DNA from: Diphasiastrum complanatum
Lineage: Eukaryota > Streptophyta > Lycopodiopsida > Lycopodiales > Lycopodiaceae
Assembly (NCBI GenBank): GCA_029204225.1
Contig: CM055113.1
Coordinates: 29,061,252-29,121,251 of the forward strand
Direction: 5' to 3'
DNA length: 60,000 nucleotides
Shown: positions 42,955-54,582 of the stretch, piece after piece
Position numbering within the stretch: position 1 is the first letter of the stretch
How the letters are laid out: each line of letters opens with the position of its first letter
Translations under genes and position numbers: made by a program
The notes under the pieces: generated by a model
What the model was told of the DNA's origin: nothing
Seen by the model: the letters and a program-made list of their open reading frames with translations, nothing else
Database searches by the model: none

Positions 42955-45541
42955 TGGATCCATCATCTAGTCCATCTATCATTGACAAACTCGATGGAGA
43001 TAACTACCATCTCTGGAATTCAAGATGAAGGTTATACTTCTAGCCAAAGAACTGTGGGCATTGATGCCATAGATTTCAAACCAGAAGGTGATGCAGCCGT
43101 CATCACCAAGTGGAGACTGAGAAATGGCAAAGCATTTGCCATGATCACCCTCAACATCAAGGACACTCAGATCAACCACATACGTGTTGCTCAGACAGCT
43201 AAGGATGCATGGGACATCCTAGTAACTCTTTACGACATTAGTGATGTTACATCCAAGCTTCATCTGAGGAAGAAATTTTTCACCCTCAGGATGTCTGACG
43301 CAGATAGTGTTTCAAGCCACCTCAACACTTTCAAAAATCTTATGGAGCAGATGACTGCAACAGGCTCAATCATAGAAGATTTTGATGGACTCATGACTCT
43401 ATTATCGTGTCTACCTGAAGCCTATGAAAATTGGGTAATGGAAAATTTCTACCCAGGAGCACCTCACTCTATCAAGAGTAATCTTGCTACTCCTACAAGA
43501 GGAGAACAGAAGATTAGCATTCTCCTCAGGCTCAGAATCGGATCCTCAAGTTCTATATTCAAAAAATTAGAAGTTTAGATCCAAGAGATCTACAAAGTCA
43601 GGCTCTATTGACAAAAAGAGCAACATGTAGTCTGGACCAAATTCCAGTTCAAGATCGAATGCAAGCCCTTCATCATTCCAACCTGTGTAGAATCCATTCT
43701 ACAGATGCAAGAGGACTAGTCACGAAATCAAGGACTGTCGCACTTTGAAGTACAACAATGAAAAGAAGAAGCAGTTCCAACAACAAGCACATAGTGCTAC
43801 AGCTAGTCACTCAAATCAGCAACAAGAAGAAGAAGAATATGAAGCAGCTTTCATGACCAAAGTCGGAGAACAACATGATATCGATTCTTGGTATCTAGAC
43901 TCCGGAGCAACACAACACATGACTCACCATCGCAACTGGTTCAAAGACTACAAGTCGTTCACCCACTCTCGAGTTGTGCAACTTGGAGACAACTCATCAC
44001 ATTCAATCTAAGGTAAAGGAACAGTCAGGGTTGAATTCAAAAGAGGTGAAGTCAAGTTGCTATTTAATGTTCTCCATGTTTCAAATCTGACCAAGAATAT
44101 GCTCTAAGTAAGTAGAATCACCAATTCAGGTCGGAGGGTCAAATTCGATATAGAAGGCTACACAATTCTTGACAAATCTTGGAAGGTTTTAGCCTACGAA
44201 AAAAGAAGCAGTTATTTAGCCATTGCTATTCTTCTAACAGTCAAGCTCTTCACACAGCCGCTTCTGAATCAACCGATATGTTGTGGCATTTCAGACTAGG
44301 CCATCTTAACTACAATAGTATTCAACAAATGTCAGTTCAGAGTCTAGTACAAGATCTGCCATCAGTAGCAAGCCAACTTTTCCATGCGAAAGCTGTATTA
44401 TCAACAAGCATGCAAGAAGTCCCTTCAGCTCAGACTCAGTTCATACATCCAAGGGCTTGCTTGACCTTGTACATAGCGACATTTGTGGCCCGATGCAGAC
44501 TGCTTCCATAGGGGGAGCTCTCTATTTCCTAACTTTCATCGATGACTTCTCTCGAAGGACTGCTACCTACTTTATGAAGAGCAAATCTGAAGCATTCAAG
44601 TTCTTCATGTAATTCAAGTCATCTGTAGAGAACCAGACCCAGAGGAAGATCAAGGCTCTACGCACAAATGGAGGGGGAGAGTACATCTCCACAGAATTCA
44701 AGGAGTTCTGCAAGGCCAAAAGGATACTTCAACAATACACAACCAGCTACTCACCTCAATCCAATGGTGTAGTTGAGCAGAAGAACCGGACACTCATTGA
44801 AAGTGCCAAGAGCATGCTGACCCATGCCTCTCTTCCAAAGAAATTCTGGAGAGAGGTTGTTATTACAGCTGCCTATTTACAGAATCGATCCATCACCAAA
44901 GACCTGAATGGCAAGACACCTTATGAGGTATGGACATGATCAAAACCATCACTCAAACATATTCGAGTGTTTGGGTGCATCACTTTCGCTCAGATCCCTG
45001 AAGATCTAAGAAGAAAGTTAGATGACAAGAGCAGGAAATCAATTTTTATCGGCTATTCCCAAAATTACACGGCATACAAGCTCTACAATTTGGATATCGA
45101 GAAGGCATTCACCAGTAGAGATGTCATTTTCATGGAAGACCAGTTCCTCGGCCACAAAGGGAAAACTATTGATAATTCCGACTCACGGATCGAGCAACCA
45201 GTCAAATCTGATCCAGAGAATCAACTACAGAATATCGACGTTGACTCATACGATGAATCAGAACCTTAATGAGTCAACCCACATCAGAGGACCAAAGTTC
45301 AACCTAGAAGGTCGAACAGGTCCAAACAACCTCCATCTAGATCTATGGATGATTCGGCTTGCTACTTTGTGCAGGAACCAAACACAGTTGATGAGGTGAT
45401 GTCTACTTTTGATGCTGACCAGTGGAAAGCAGCAATGGACACCGAATTTGATTCTCTTGTGGAGAATTAAACATGGACACTCACTGAGCTGCCAAAGGAT
45501 CGAAAACCAATTCCATGAAAATGGATATTCAAGGCAAAGTA
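42955..45541 (+). pseudogene. Ty1/copia gag, protease, integrase and RT start (5' half, interrupted)
   Basis: The gag begins MDPSSSPSIIDKLDGDNYHL, with a frameshift at about 43020, then SKLHLRKKFFTLRMSDADSV and GLMTLLSCLPEAYENWV. The zinc knuckle (YRCKRTSHEIKDCR, about 43697) has lost its first Cys. Protease is WYLDSGATQHMTHH (about 43891); GAG-pre-integrase is LWHFRLGHLNYNSI. The integrase keeps LVHSDICGPM, FIDDFSRRTATYF, a damaged ALRTNGGGEYIS (Asp changed to Asn), and QSNGVVEQKNRTL. The tail is HIRVFGCITFAQIPEDLRRK. RT starts WKAAMDTEFDSLVEN and WIFKAKY at 45541, where a minus-strand LTR element is inserted; it resumes at 50165. About ten stops or shifts are present. No 5' LTR was found. 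Confidence 0.9.
45537..45541. repeat. Target-site duplication, left (AAGTA)
   Basis: Five bases directly before the LTR of the nested element. The same five bases follow it at 50160-50164, and removing one copy plus the insert restores the Lys-Tyr-Asn codons of the copia RT. Confidence 0.95.
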
Positions 45542-46374
45542 TGTGCAAAAAGTACAAAAAGGACCAAGAGTAGATCCTAATCTGATTCTCAAGAGGGATT
45601 GGTTGTCAGATTACTTGATCTATCAATCTACTTCAGATTAAGATCAATCTAGATCAATTCTAGACACAAAATCCTAACAAGAACAATCATTAATTGAAGG
45701 TAAGTCTACTTCATGGTTTCACATGTGTGAAACACTGTCTGAGTACGGACTCCAACCTGAAAGTAAAGAACACATTGATAGAACCTCAAAACAATCAAAA
45801 CAAATGTAGACAAATGGAGAGAATCACTCAAAATTGCTTCCAAAACCAAGATTGGTGTCTCACATTGATTATGGCTAAATGTGGCTCTATATATACAATA
45901 AGTGGGAGCTTGTGGTACTGATCATCCCTCTGATCCCACATGTGTGAAGGTGCTTTGTCATATGATGATTCATCATGCAAAACTGACACTTGGGCAAAAC
46001 CTTCTATTTTGAGCACTTTTGGTCCATTTTACTTCTATATGGAGATCTACTTGGAAATCTTCTAGAAGTCAAAATTCGCCTACTTCAGCTTATTCCACAC
46101 ATGTGAGCTGTCCTCTACACATGTGATATGACACCTATCCAAAGGATGTGGCTCATGCAATCAATAGATTGATGCCCATGTGTCATATATCTAGAAAACT
46201 AGTTTTTGGCCTTTTTAGCCACTAGAACTAGAATTAAATCATATGTACATCCTATATGATTATGGTACATGACAAGTAAACTAGTTTCACACGTGAGAAC
46301 AGGATCCACACATGTGTGTTTATCCATGTACAAGATTTTTGGCCTCTACCAAGCTTATTTTTTCAATTTTCACA
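45542..46374 (-). repeat. 3' LTR (minus orientation) of the nested element
   Basis: On the + strand it runs from TGTGCAAAAAGTAC to ATTTTCACA, 833 bases. It contains several CACATGTGTG/CACACGTG motifs (45717-45732, 45938, 46092, 46285, 46309). TATATATACAATA at about 45889 may be a TATA box on either strand. Confidence 0.93.
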
Positions 46375-49333
46375 CTCCCACTCAAAAATCTAGCTTGGTA
46401 AATTTAGCTTGATGGAAAACATGATGATCTTGAACTTGACTCCATGGGCTGAATTGGTCTTTGCTGGTTCAAAAGGTGTGAAGATCGGCCAATGAGCTTG
46501 ATGTTGATCTGAAATCACCATATCCATGATAGTGCTTCTTTGATGTTGACATCTTTGATGAACTTGAGAGCTTTGCACCATCCTAGCACCTTCAAAATTG
46601 ATTCCTTCCAATTTTCATGTAGATGCTTGACTTTGAGGCTTGCTCCTTCTTCATGTGCATGCTCCTCTTTGATGGAAATCCGAGACCTCCATGTCTCATA
46701 ATGATCACAACAAGTATGACCATTCAATATGCACTTCCTGTGATTATCAAGATTACTTATGCTAGAAACATAAGTCCAAAAATCACCACAACTTGGCATG
46801 ATTTTTCCAATATTGAAATCAAAAGGTATTTCCATCTCAATAAGGCTAACTACTTGCTTATGGATATAAGTGTCCACTTTGGATGCTTCATTTATTCTCA
46901 TAAGAAGTTTACAACTTGCCTTTAAGATTGAAAACTTACAATTTTCATCTTTCTGAATGAACACATCATTCATGATCTTATTGAAACCCAAAGATCCTAC
47001 ATTATGAAGATATTCTAATTTCCTTGACTTCATAACTAATGTAAGCTTACAAGGAAAACATTTTTAAGGCATCACACTCAACTAGTATTGCCTTAATCCA
47101 CCTTTGAGGTACAAAAATCTCTTCAAAGCAAAATGGTTCTTCATAAGTTGACATGATAGCATAAATGAAACTATTTTCATTTTGAGATTGCTCCTTATTC
47201 TTGATTGATTTCTCTTGGATAATAACAATAAGTTTGAACTTATCTAAAGTTCCAAGCAAACTACTCTCCAAGGACATGAAATAAATCCAAGTTACTTTTA
47301 TGAAAGTGACATCTATCTTTGCATCTTGAACCAAAGAATGCACTTCCAAATGAAAAATCTCAAAAGATTTGACATGTATTGTGATGGACTCTTGAAGACA
47401 AATCTTGCAAGTCCTTGTGAGACTCCAAGCCTCATTCACCTTTCCACAAAGGAAACACCTTCCCTTGGACTTGTCCTTCTTGTATTTGCATTTCAAACTT
47501 GAAGCTCCATCCTTCACCTCGGCCCCCTTGCTTTGGTTCTCCTTGGATGGATTGGTCTTCTTTTTGTAGCATCTTGAGAAAATATATCTTCCCTTGCCAC
47601 AAAGGTTGCACTTAGGATCCTTTCTTTCCTTCAATAGGATGCCACCTATTGATGCCATGTGAATAAAAACCTGTGATATGATTCTACAAATGTAATTTGT
47701 GACTTTCAAGAGACTAGATTTGAACATCTTCAATAATCTAGAATGATCTACAAAAGATCTAGCTCACAAACCTAAGAATCAATCTTCACACTAATGACTA
47801 GTCACTTGGAAAATTTGCTTTGATCACTAAGACAAAAGCACACACTATTTGAATCAAATCACAAAAGAAATCAGATCCAATCTCCTATTGGAATCATCAA
47901 ATACCAATGACTCTTTCTTTTGAAAGTTGAAATGGATATGAAAAGATTTGGCACCTAGATTTTCCTTTTCACTTGACTAGTTCTCTCAACACTTGAGATT
48001 CTTGAACAAAAGATGGGTTTTGTTTCAAACACATGAAAATCAAACTTAATCACTTCTTTTTGACTCACTCTTGACCCAAATAGTCTCACACTTGAGATTT
48101 AGAATGAATTTGATTTGATTTGACAACAAACTATACCACCAATTTTTCACAAAGCTTAAAAAATTAGACAACTAGAGATTCACAAAGATCTCAACCATGC
48201 ATGAATACTCAAATATGGACTCCTCCTCATTCTAGACATCCAATGGAATCTCAAATTGACTCTCACACTCTCACAAAGAAAGTTGAATAGAACTAACTTG
48301 AGCTTCATACATACTATGTCAATTTTTGCTCAATAAATTGATTCAATCACCCCTATTGGATTCTACCAATTACTCTACTTTTTAGGATTTGGAATGAAAT
48401 TCAAAATCAAAAGTTGTGATTTTTCTCACTAAGATATTGTGCTTCAAAGAGCTAATGCCACTTAGACAGATTTGATCACCTAGGAGAATACAAATTCTCC
48501 ACCAATAACAACACAAAATGAGCTTCTAGATCTTGCCTTCTACAAAGGAAGGAACTCTTAGAAAATTGGATCTCTCTCTACACATTTGCCATAGACACCT
48601 TAATGACTCTTTTCAAACCTCACAAACACTCAAACAAATTGAGTAGGATTGAATAATGTGACTTGGATCTCAATCTCTTTTCTAGAACTTGCAATTGAAG
48701 CCAATCTATGTCAAATTCTACAAAAGATTTGCATAGATGCTCTATATGCACTAGAAACTCTCAAAGGTTTCGCTTGGAGGACAGAGACAAGGATGTTTTC
48801 TAGCAAATTGATGCTTCTAAACTTGACCCTATCACTCTTGAACAAATCTAGAGTGATGGTACAATGGATTTCAACCTCTCACCTTGCATATCACTCCTTA
48901 ATCTATGATTTTTAGCAAAATCTCTCTCAACTTCAACATACACTCAAAAAATCAGAGATAATCAATTAATGCACGTAATTCAAGCTTCAAATTTAATTTC
49001 TTGGCTGATCTAATCCAAGAACTAATCAAAGGATTAGATTCTCTATAGAAAATGCTTGATTTTGCACCAAAAATCTCTCAAATTGGGTGTGTGAGTCAAA
49101 TTGTACAAATTTTTGAATTTTCTCAGCCAAAACCGGAGCTGTATGGACTCACACGTGTGAAAAGGGTTCCTACAGCCCACAACAAGTTCTGGTCCAAAAA
49201 TTTTGAGAATATCTATCAAATCCAACTCGCTACCCAAAATTTGACTAGTTTCCAAAAAACTGCTAATTTTGGCTTTGATTTGGATTAACCCTATCAATTT
49301 CAACAAAACCTCTTGTACTAGGCTCTGATACCA
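46375..49333 (-). pseudogene. Interior of the nested element with gag-like scraps
   Basis: The minus frame at 47733-47047 (228 codons) holds a degenerate zinc-knuckle-like CNLCGKGRYIFSRCYKKK and a second CFLCGKVNEAW, then YEEPFCFEEIFVPQRWIKAI followed by LVECDALK, which recalls the copia RT start. A second frame at 47033-46515 (172 codons) has no recognised domain. I see no protease, integrase core or RT catalytic box. The first 1,600 bases after the primer site (49333-47740) are AT-rich and non-coding. It most resembles a large non-autonomous derivative that depends on enzymes from a related copia element. Confidence 0.6.
49321..49333 (-). other. Primer binding site (minus strand)
   Basis: The + strand GGCTCTGATACCA, reverse complement of TGGTATCAGAGCC, directly abuts the LTR at 49334. 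Confidence 0.93.
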
Positions 49334-50159
49334 TGTGCAAAAAGTACAAAAAGGACCAAGAGTAGATCCTAATCTGATCCTCAAGAGGGATTGGTTGTCA
49401 GATTACTTGATCTATCAATCTACTTCAGATTAAGATAAATCTAGATCAATTCTAGACACAAAATCCTAACAAGAACAATCATTAATTGAAGGTAAGTGTA
49501 CTTTATGGTTTCACATGTGTGAAACACTGTCTGAGTATGGACTCCAACCTGAAAATAAAGTACACATTGATAGAACCTCAAAACAATCAAAACAAATGTA
49601 GACAAATGGAGAGAATCACTCAAAATTGCTTCCAAAACCAAGATTGGTGTCTCACATTGATTATGGCCAAATGTGGCTCTATATATACAATAAGTGGGAG
49701 CTCGTGGTACTGATAATCCCTCTGATCCCACATGTGTGAAGGTGCTTTGTCATATGATGATTCATCATGCAAAACTGACACTTGGGCAAAACCTTCTATT
49801 TTGAGCACTTTTGGTCCATTTTCCTTCTATATGGAGATCTACTTGGAAATCTTCTAGAAGTCAAAATTTGCCTACTTCAGCTTATTCTCAAAGCTGTCCT
49901 CTACACATGTGATATGACACCTATCCAAAGGATGTGGCTCATGCAATCAATAGATTGATGCCATGTGTCATATGTCTAGAAAACTAGTTTTTGGCCTTTT
50001 TAGCCACTAGAACTTGAATTAAATCATATGTACATCCTATATGATTATGGTACATGACAAGTACACTAGTTTCACACGTGGGAACAGGCTCCACACATGT
50101 GTGTTTATCTATATACAAGATTTTTGGCCTCTACCAAGCTTATTTTTGCAATTTTCACA
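49334..50159 (-). repeat. 5' LTR (minus orientation) of the nested element
   Basis: 826 bases, nearly identical to 45542-46374. The main difference is about 7 bases missing where the other copy carries CCACACATGTGA (about 46091). Confidence 0.93.
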
Positions 50160-50164
50160 AAGTA
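50160..50164. repeat. Target-site duplication, right (AAGTA)
   Basis: Identical to 45537-45541 and directly follows the LTR end TTTTCACA. Confidence 0.95.
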
Positions 50165-51567
50165 CAACTCTGAAGGAAGGCTAAATCGTTACAAGGTCAG
50201 GCTATTTGCAAAAGGCTTTTCCCAGATTTTAGATCTAGATTATTCAGAGACCTTCAGACCAGTCGTCAAACGTGTGTCGATCCGCCTACTCCACTCCTTT
50301 ACAGCCACGACAGACCTTGAAGTCCATCAGATGGATGTCCAGACTGCTTTCCTCAATGGAACCATCGAAGAGGAAGTCTACATGACGCAGCTAGAGGGAT
50401 ACAAACTCAATGGCAACCAACAACACCTTGTATGCAAAATCCACAAGACACTCTACGGGCTGAAACAATCACCCAGAGCCTAGTTCTAGAAGATCAAACA
50501 TTTCTGATAGATAATGGTTTCATTCCAAACTCAGTAGACTCGAATGTCTATTTCAAGTCTGTATCAGATTACTTCATCATCATCACTCTCTACGTAGATG
50601 ATACACTCTTATTCAGTAAGAATTTGAATCTGATGAAGGATACAAAATGCATGTTGGCCTAGAAATACAAGATGACTATTGTCTCAGAATCCAAATTCAA
50701 CGAGATCGACCCAGTAGACTGATCTTCATCAGTCAACAATGATATCTCCACAACGTGCTGGAAAAGTATGGAATGGCCAACTGCAAACCAAGTCTCTTTC
50801 CACTCCACCTTGGCCTAAAACTACCAAAGGAACAATCTCCTCAAACTGAGGCAAAAAAGGAGGAGATGAAGCGCTACCCATTTCAATCCATCATCGGCTC
50901 ACTGATGTACGCAATGATCTGCACGCGACCAGACCTTGCATATTTGATCAATACACTTAGCCAGTTCCTGTCAAATCTAGACATAGCTCATTGGAAAGTG
51001 CTAACAAAGGTCATGGAGTACATTCAAGCAACAATAACTCTCAGCATCTGCTATGGAGGCAGCCAAACTGCCAATATTCTTGAAGTCTACACAGATGCGT
51101 GTTGGACAGGAGATGTCGACACCAGAAAATCAACTTCTGGATTTGTATTTTTATACAACCAAGGCCCAATCTCATGTAATAGCCGGAAGCAACAGTTGCA
51201 TTATCATCAACAGAATCCGAATACGTAGCTACCACAAATGCAACCAAAGAGACGATTTGGCTTAGGCAACCGCTTGCAGACCTCAATCTTGCACAACCAC
51301 TTCCTACAACAATCTATTGTGACAATCAAAGCACAATAGCACTATCTCTCAATCCGAGATTTCACTCTCAAAGCAAACATATAGAAATCAGGTATCACTA
51401 CCTTAGAGAGAAAGTGCACAGTAAGGAAGTAGTATTGATTTTATGCTGAACAAATTACATGGCAACAGATTACTTCACAAAGGCTCTATCAAAGGAGCAA
51501 CATTTCAGATTTAACGATATGTTAAATATGAAGATCAAAGTTTTTCAAGATCCACATTAAGGAGGAG
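50165..51567 (+). pseudogene. Ty1/copia RT and RNase H (3' half of the interrupted element)
   Basis: It continues the frame left at 45541. RT blocks are YKVRLFAKGFSQILDLDYSE, QMDVQTAFLNGTIEEEVYMT, LYGLKQSPRA and IITLYVDDTLLFS (the catalytic YVDD is intact, about 50592). The connection is IGSLMYAMICTRPDLAYLI. RNase H is EVYTDACWTGDVDTRKSTSG (where DADW has become DACW), then SSTESEYVATTNATKETIW and SKHIEIRYHYLREKV. Frame breaks occur near 50480, 50660 and 51200. It ends in the polypurine tract AAGGAGGAG at 51559-51567. 2280-2890 is a second fragment of the same family. Confidence 0.9.
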
Positions 51568-52105
51568 TGTTAGATTTCTTATGCTCAGTCTTAAATAAAT
51601 CGTTCAAGTAATGAGCATCCTGAAAAACCGAAGGCCGACAACATATTTTTAGGCCTTCACATTTTTCCCCTTTGAGATTTTCTATGCCTTAGAAACCATT
51701 TTCAAGCATATTCACCCTTTTTGCTCCTTAGCGAAAAATGTGACACACTGGCCAAGTGGCCAGAATACTTTAGAAATCATTTTTAAGGCACCTTCGTCTT
51801 TTTTGCCTTTTTTGCTCCTTAGCGAAAGATGCGACACATTGGCCAAGTGGCCAGAATACATTAGAAATCATTTTTAAGACTTGGCTGACTGACTTTGCCA
51901 ATTTATGAGTAACCCTAAAACAGCTGGACAAATAAATATCTCAAAGGTGGTTGGCGGTTACCAACTTTGTACATATGCAAAGACTGGCATAAATAGCATT
52001 AAAGGCTTGTAAGATATTTTTTTTTGACACTTGTAGCTGAATCAAGCTATGTAAGTGCTAATTTTTGGAATTTCTCTTTCAATCAGAGTTATTAGTACCC
52101 AACAT
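51568..52105 (+). repeat. Probable 3' LTR of the interrupted copia element (right edge approximate)
   Basis: It starts TGTTAGATTTCTTATGC directly after the polypurine tract. A likely end is ...TAGTACCCAACA near 52105. The matching 5' LTR is not in the window, so the end is inferred from the CA rule only. It contains a 91-base tandem duplication. Confidence 0.55.
51721..51878. repeat. Tandem duplication, 91-base period
   Basis: TTGCTCCTTAGCGAAA...TGGCCAAGTGGCCAGAATAC...TTAGAAATCATTTTTAAG occurs at 51721-51786 and again at 51812-51878 with a few substitutions. Each unit carries the near-palindrome TGGCCAAGTGGCCA. Confidence 0.92.
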
Positions 52106-52929
52106 TATCATGCTTAGCAAGCTGAACTTATTACTTTAAGCCATTGTACTCACTATTGATATTTTTATCATAGTGCAATTTTTGTCTCACTACTGCGTCG
52201 TTCATTTGCACAAACTGCATGAATTCTTCAACTTAAATATTTCTGCTGCTAACTGTTGCGTTTCCGTTCCTACACGCCTACGCTCTGAGCAACCGAGCCT
52301 CCGCTGTGCTCACGACCACCGTTTTACGACAATAAACACACATATTACACAATTTTGGCTCAAACATATGCAAGGCTAGTTTGAATTAATACCTACTTTG
52401 TTGTAGTGGGTTTTCCTATCCGCCTTCAACCCTAGACCTAAGCACCTGCAAAGCATCAATAGATAAAGAGGATTCTAAGATGTCAAGTGAAAATTTGTTC
52501 CCATGAGAGCAATAGCCTAATTCAATTCATACACATGCTTATGATTCAATATCTAACCCTAATCCACCACAACATCAAGTTTATTTTTCTCTCTCTCTTT
52601 CCTCTCATAAAAAGTATAACAAAATTCAATCCCAACAATTAGCAAATCCAAATAACATAAAAATCCAAAGAAGAAAAGCTATTTTCAAGGTTTGTTAGTA
52701 TGATAGTCGAAGAGTCACTCTCAAATTGGTTGCCACAAAAGTTTAATCGATTGCAAGATGACCACAAACGAAATAGTTGTGGTCCGTGTGGGTTTTGCGG
52801 AAGTTGATCGTGGAGGAATGAATTGTGTATAAATAGGATGGTTTTAGTTGAAGCAGGGATATGGAATTGAAGTCATGAAATGTGAAAGGGAGGATGTACT
52901 AGCGTAAATTTAGCAGCTCAAGGTAACAG
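52106..52929. other. Unassigned intergenic stretch
   Basis: No transposon domain or convincing gene is seen. The frame at 52173-52379 is isolated and has no recognisable content. Confidence 0.35.
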
Positions 52930-53545
52930 AGAAGTGACTTCAAGAACCGTTGACAGATGCTAAATGTGTCAAATATTTTCGACATGGGCTGCATAAAGTG
53001 TTGAGGAGGGGAACTACATCCTTCCACAGACAAAGATTAGAATGCATTGTTGAGGCATCTCGACAATTAGAGGAGGAGGAAACGAGAAAGAAATATCATA
53101 AGCATTGCAAACATCACAAACGAAGTGATGTGCCGAATTTTGATTCTTATATTGATTTTGAGTTGTCCATTTCTAGCGACTCAAGCTCCGACTCTTCATC
53201 TTTTGAAAACGTTAAAAAAAACTAGGAAGCATAAAAATAAGGATAAAGATAGGGAAAAAACACCTATTCGGAATGATGAAGGGGTCACTACAGAGTTTCA
53301 ACAAGAGAAAATACAAATTTGCAAAAAATGTAATCAGGAAGGACATTATTTTAAATATGAATGTCCAAATGGCCACGATATTGTCATCTGTAATATGTAT
53401 AATCACTAGACTAATGATTGTAGAATTTTACAGGATGCACACACTGCAAGAGCATTCGCAATACAGATGCAGTAGCAACAGCAACCACAACCACAATTAC
53501 AGCAGTCACAACGACATGTATTTTGTGCTCCCAAATTCATAAAAT
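52930..53545 (+). pseudogene. Gag-like fragment with zinc knuckle, probably Ty3/gypsy
   Basis: The frame 52950-53225 reads CVKYFRHGLHKVLRRGTTSF, LECIVEASRQLEEEETRKKY, then a Ser/Asp-rich linker. After a +1 frame change near 53215 it continues with KKTRKHKNKDKDREK and ICKKCNQEGHYFKYECPN, a near-CCHC knuckle with one extra residue before the last Cys, and then a Gln-rich tail (MQ*QQQPQPQLQQSQ). The F.xGL...LR..L.E.V..A..LE pattern is that of gypsy-type gag. No pol or LTR is attached. Confidence 0.55.
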
Positions 53546-54025
53546 GGAGCAGCATTTGATATATAAATGTATATTTTTCTATGAATTCTATACATGCATT
53601 TTTTTTCTATGCTATCTATATTTGTTCTGATCTTAATTTAGTATAACTACATCATCCTTTGCACCATCATCAATAAGGCTGAAGCCTTGCCGTAGCCAGT
53701 ATACTTAGGATGATTTCTTGTCTAAATCTGTACACCTGGCTTTATGTGTACTTAGAAAGTGTAAACTGCAAAATAGAACATTCATGTATTAGTAATGGCT
53801 AAAAACATCAACAAAATAGAAAACTAATCATGATTCCAAAATAAGAATAAACGGAATTTATTACCTTAGAAATATCAACATCTTGTTTGTTAAAAATTCA
53901 CAATTCTAGCTTGACTAGTTTTGGTCATATGACTTGTAAATAGTTAGATGGTCATGATGTGGCTTGTCACACGTGCCAAATAGCATAGGATTCCATTCAT
54001 AAGGATGTTCTCAAGTAGACCTAAG
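53546..54025. other. Unassigned AT-rich spacer
   Basis: No coding sequence, repeat partner or transposon edge is visible before the LTR at 54026. Confidence 0.4.
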
Positions 54026-54569
54026 TGTTAGAACCTTTGGAATGAGTCCAAATTATGCTTAGATACAAGGGAGAAAAAATAGGAGCTATTTTTGGTAATT
54101 TTTGCATTGTTGAGGGATCTCCAAGATTCCAACCCTAACTTGGTAGGCATGAAAGATCCACCAAAATTAGCATTAGGGATAGGTTTAGGGCTACTCATAC
54201 CTGCCCAAAACCGTGATGGATCATGTATATATAGGTGATGATATCTCACCAAAATCAATTAAGCAATTTCATGTTTTTTCTCTTATAATGGTGCAATTGC
54301 TCTCTATGTTCATAATTGTTTGAGTACTTGTGATTAATAATGATTATAGGATTGAATGTAGGTCTGGTGTACAGTACTCAGACTGTGGGAAGCCGTACTT
54401 TCACATGTGTGAAGCCTTCTTCAAGGATTTGGGCCATTTAGTGAGGTTCAAGCATAGATTTTTGATGGATTTTGATGGTTCAACTTGTGCTAATCTTATG
54501 AAATCATAATCTATTGTTTCCCTCATCATTTCAAGTGTTTTAGGATCCTTATTTGCTGTAATTTTTACA
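54026..54569 (+). repeat. 5' LTR of the intact copia element
   Basis: 544 bases from TGTTAGAACC to ...AATTTTTACA, directly before the primer site. TATATATAGG at about 54226-54235 is a likely TATA box. A TTTCACATGTGTGAAG motif lies at 54399-54414. No second copy is found after the pol gene, so the left edge rests on the TG...CA rule. Confidence 0.7.
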
Positions 54570-54582
54570 TGGTATCAGAGCC
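54570..54582 (+). other. Primer binding site
   Basis: TGGTATCAGAGCC directly follows the LTR end ACA at 54569. Confidence 0.95.

Larger units (their letters stand above)
45542..50159 (-). mobile_element. Nested minus-strand LTR retrotransposon, non-autonomous
   Basis: It has two near-identical LTRs (45542-46374 and 49334-50159) and a 5-base target duplication AAGTA. On the minus strand a primer site TGGTATCAGAGCC lies at 49321-49333, and a polypurine tract GAGTGGGAG lies at 46375-46383. The interior is 2,959 bases, and only fragments of coding sequence are visible. It interrupts the RT of the copia element at 42.95-52.1 kb. The close match of the LTRs suggests a fairly recent insertion, later than the decay of its host element. 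Confidence 0.93.

Noticed and set aside
42979-43179. Minus-strand frame opposite the copia gag
   Set aside because: Antisense shadow of the gag coding sequence on the plus strand.
53212-53406. Minus-strand 64-codon frame
   Set aside because: Opposite the zinc-knuckle gag-like frame; no independent support.
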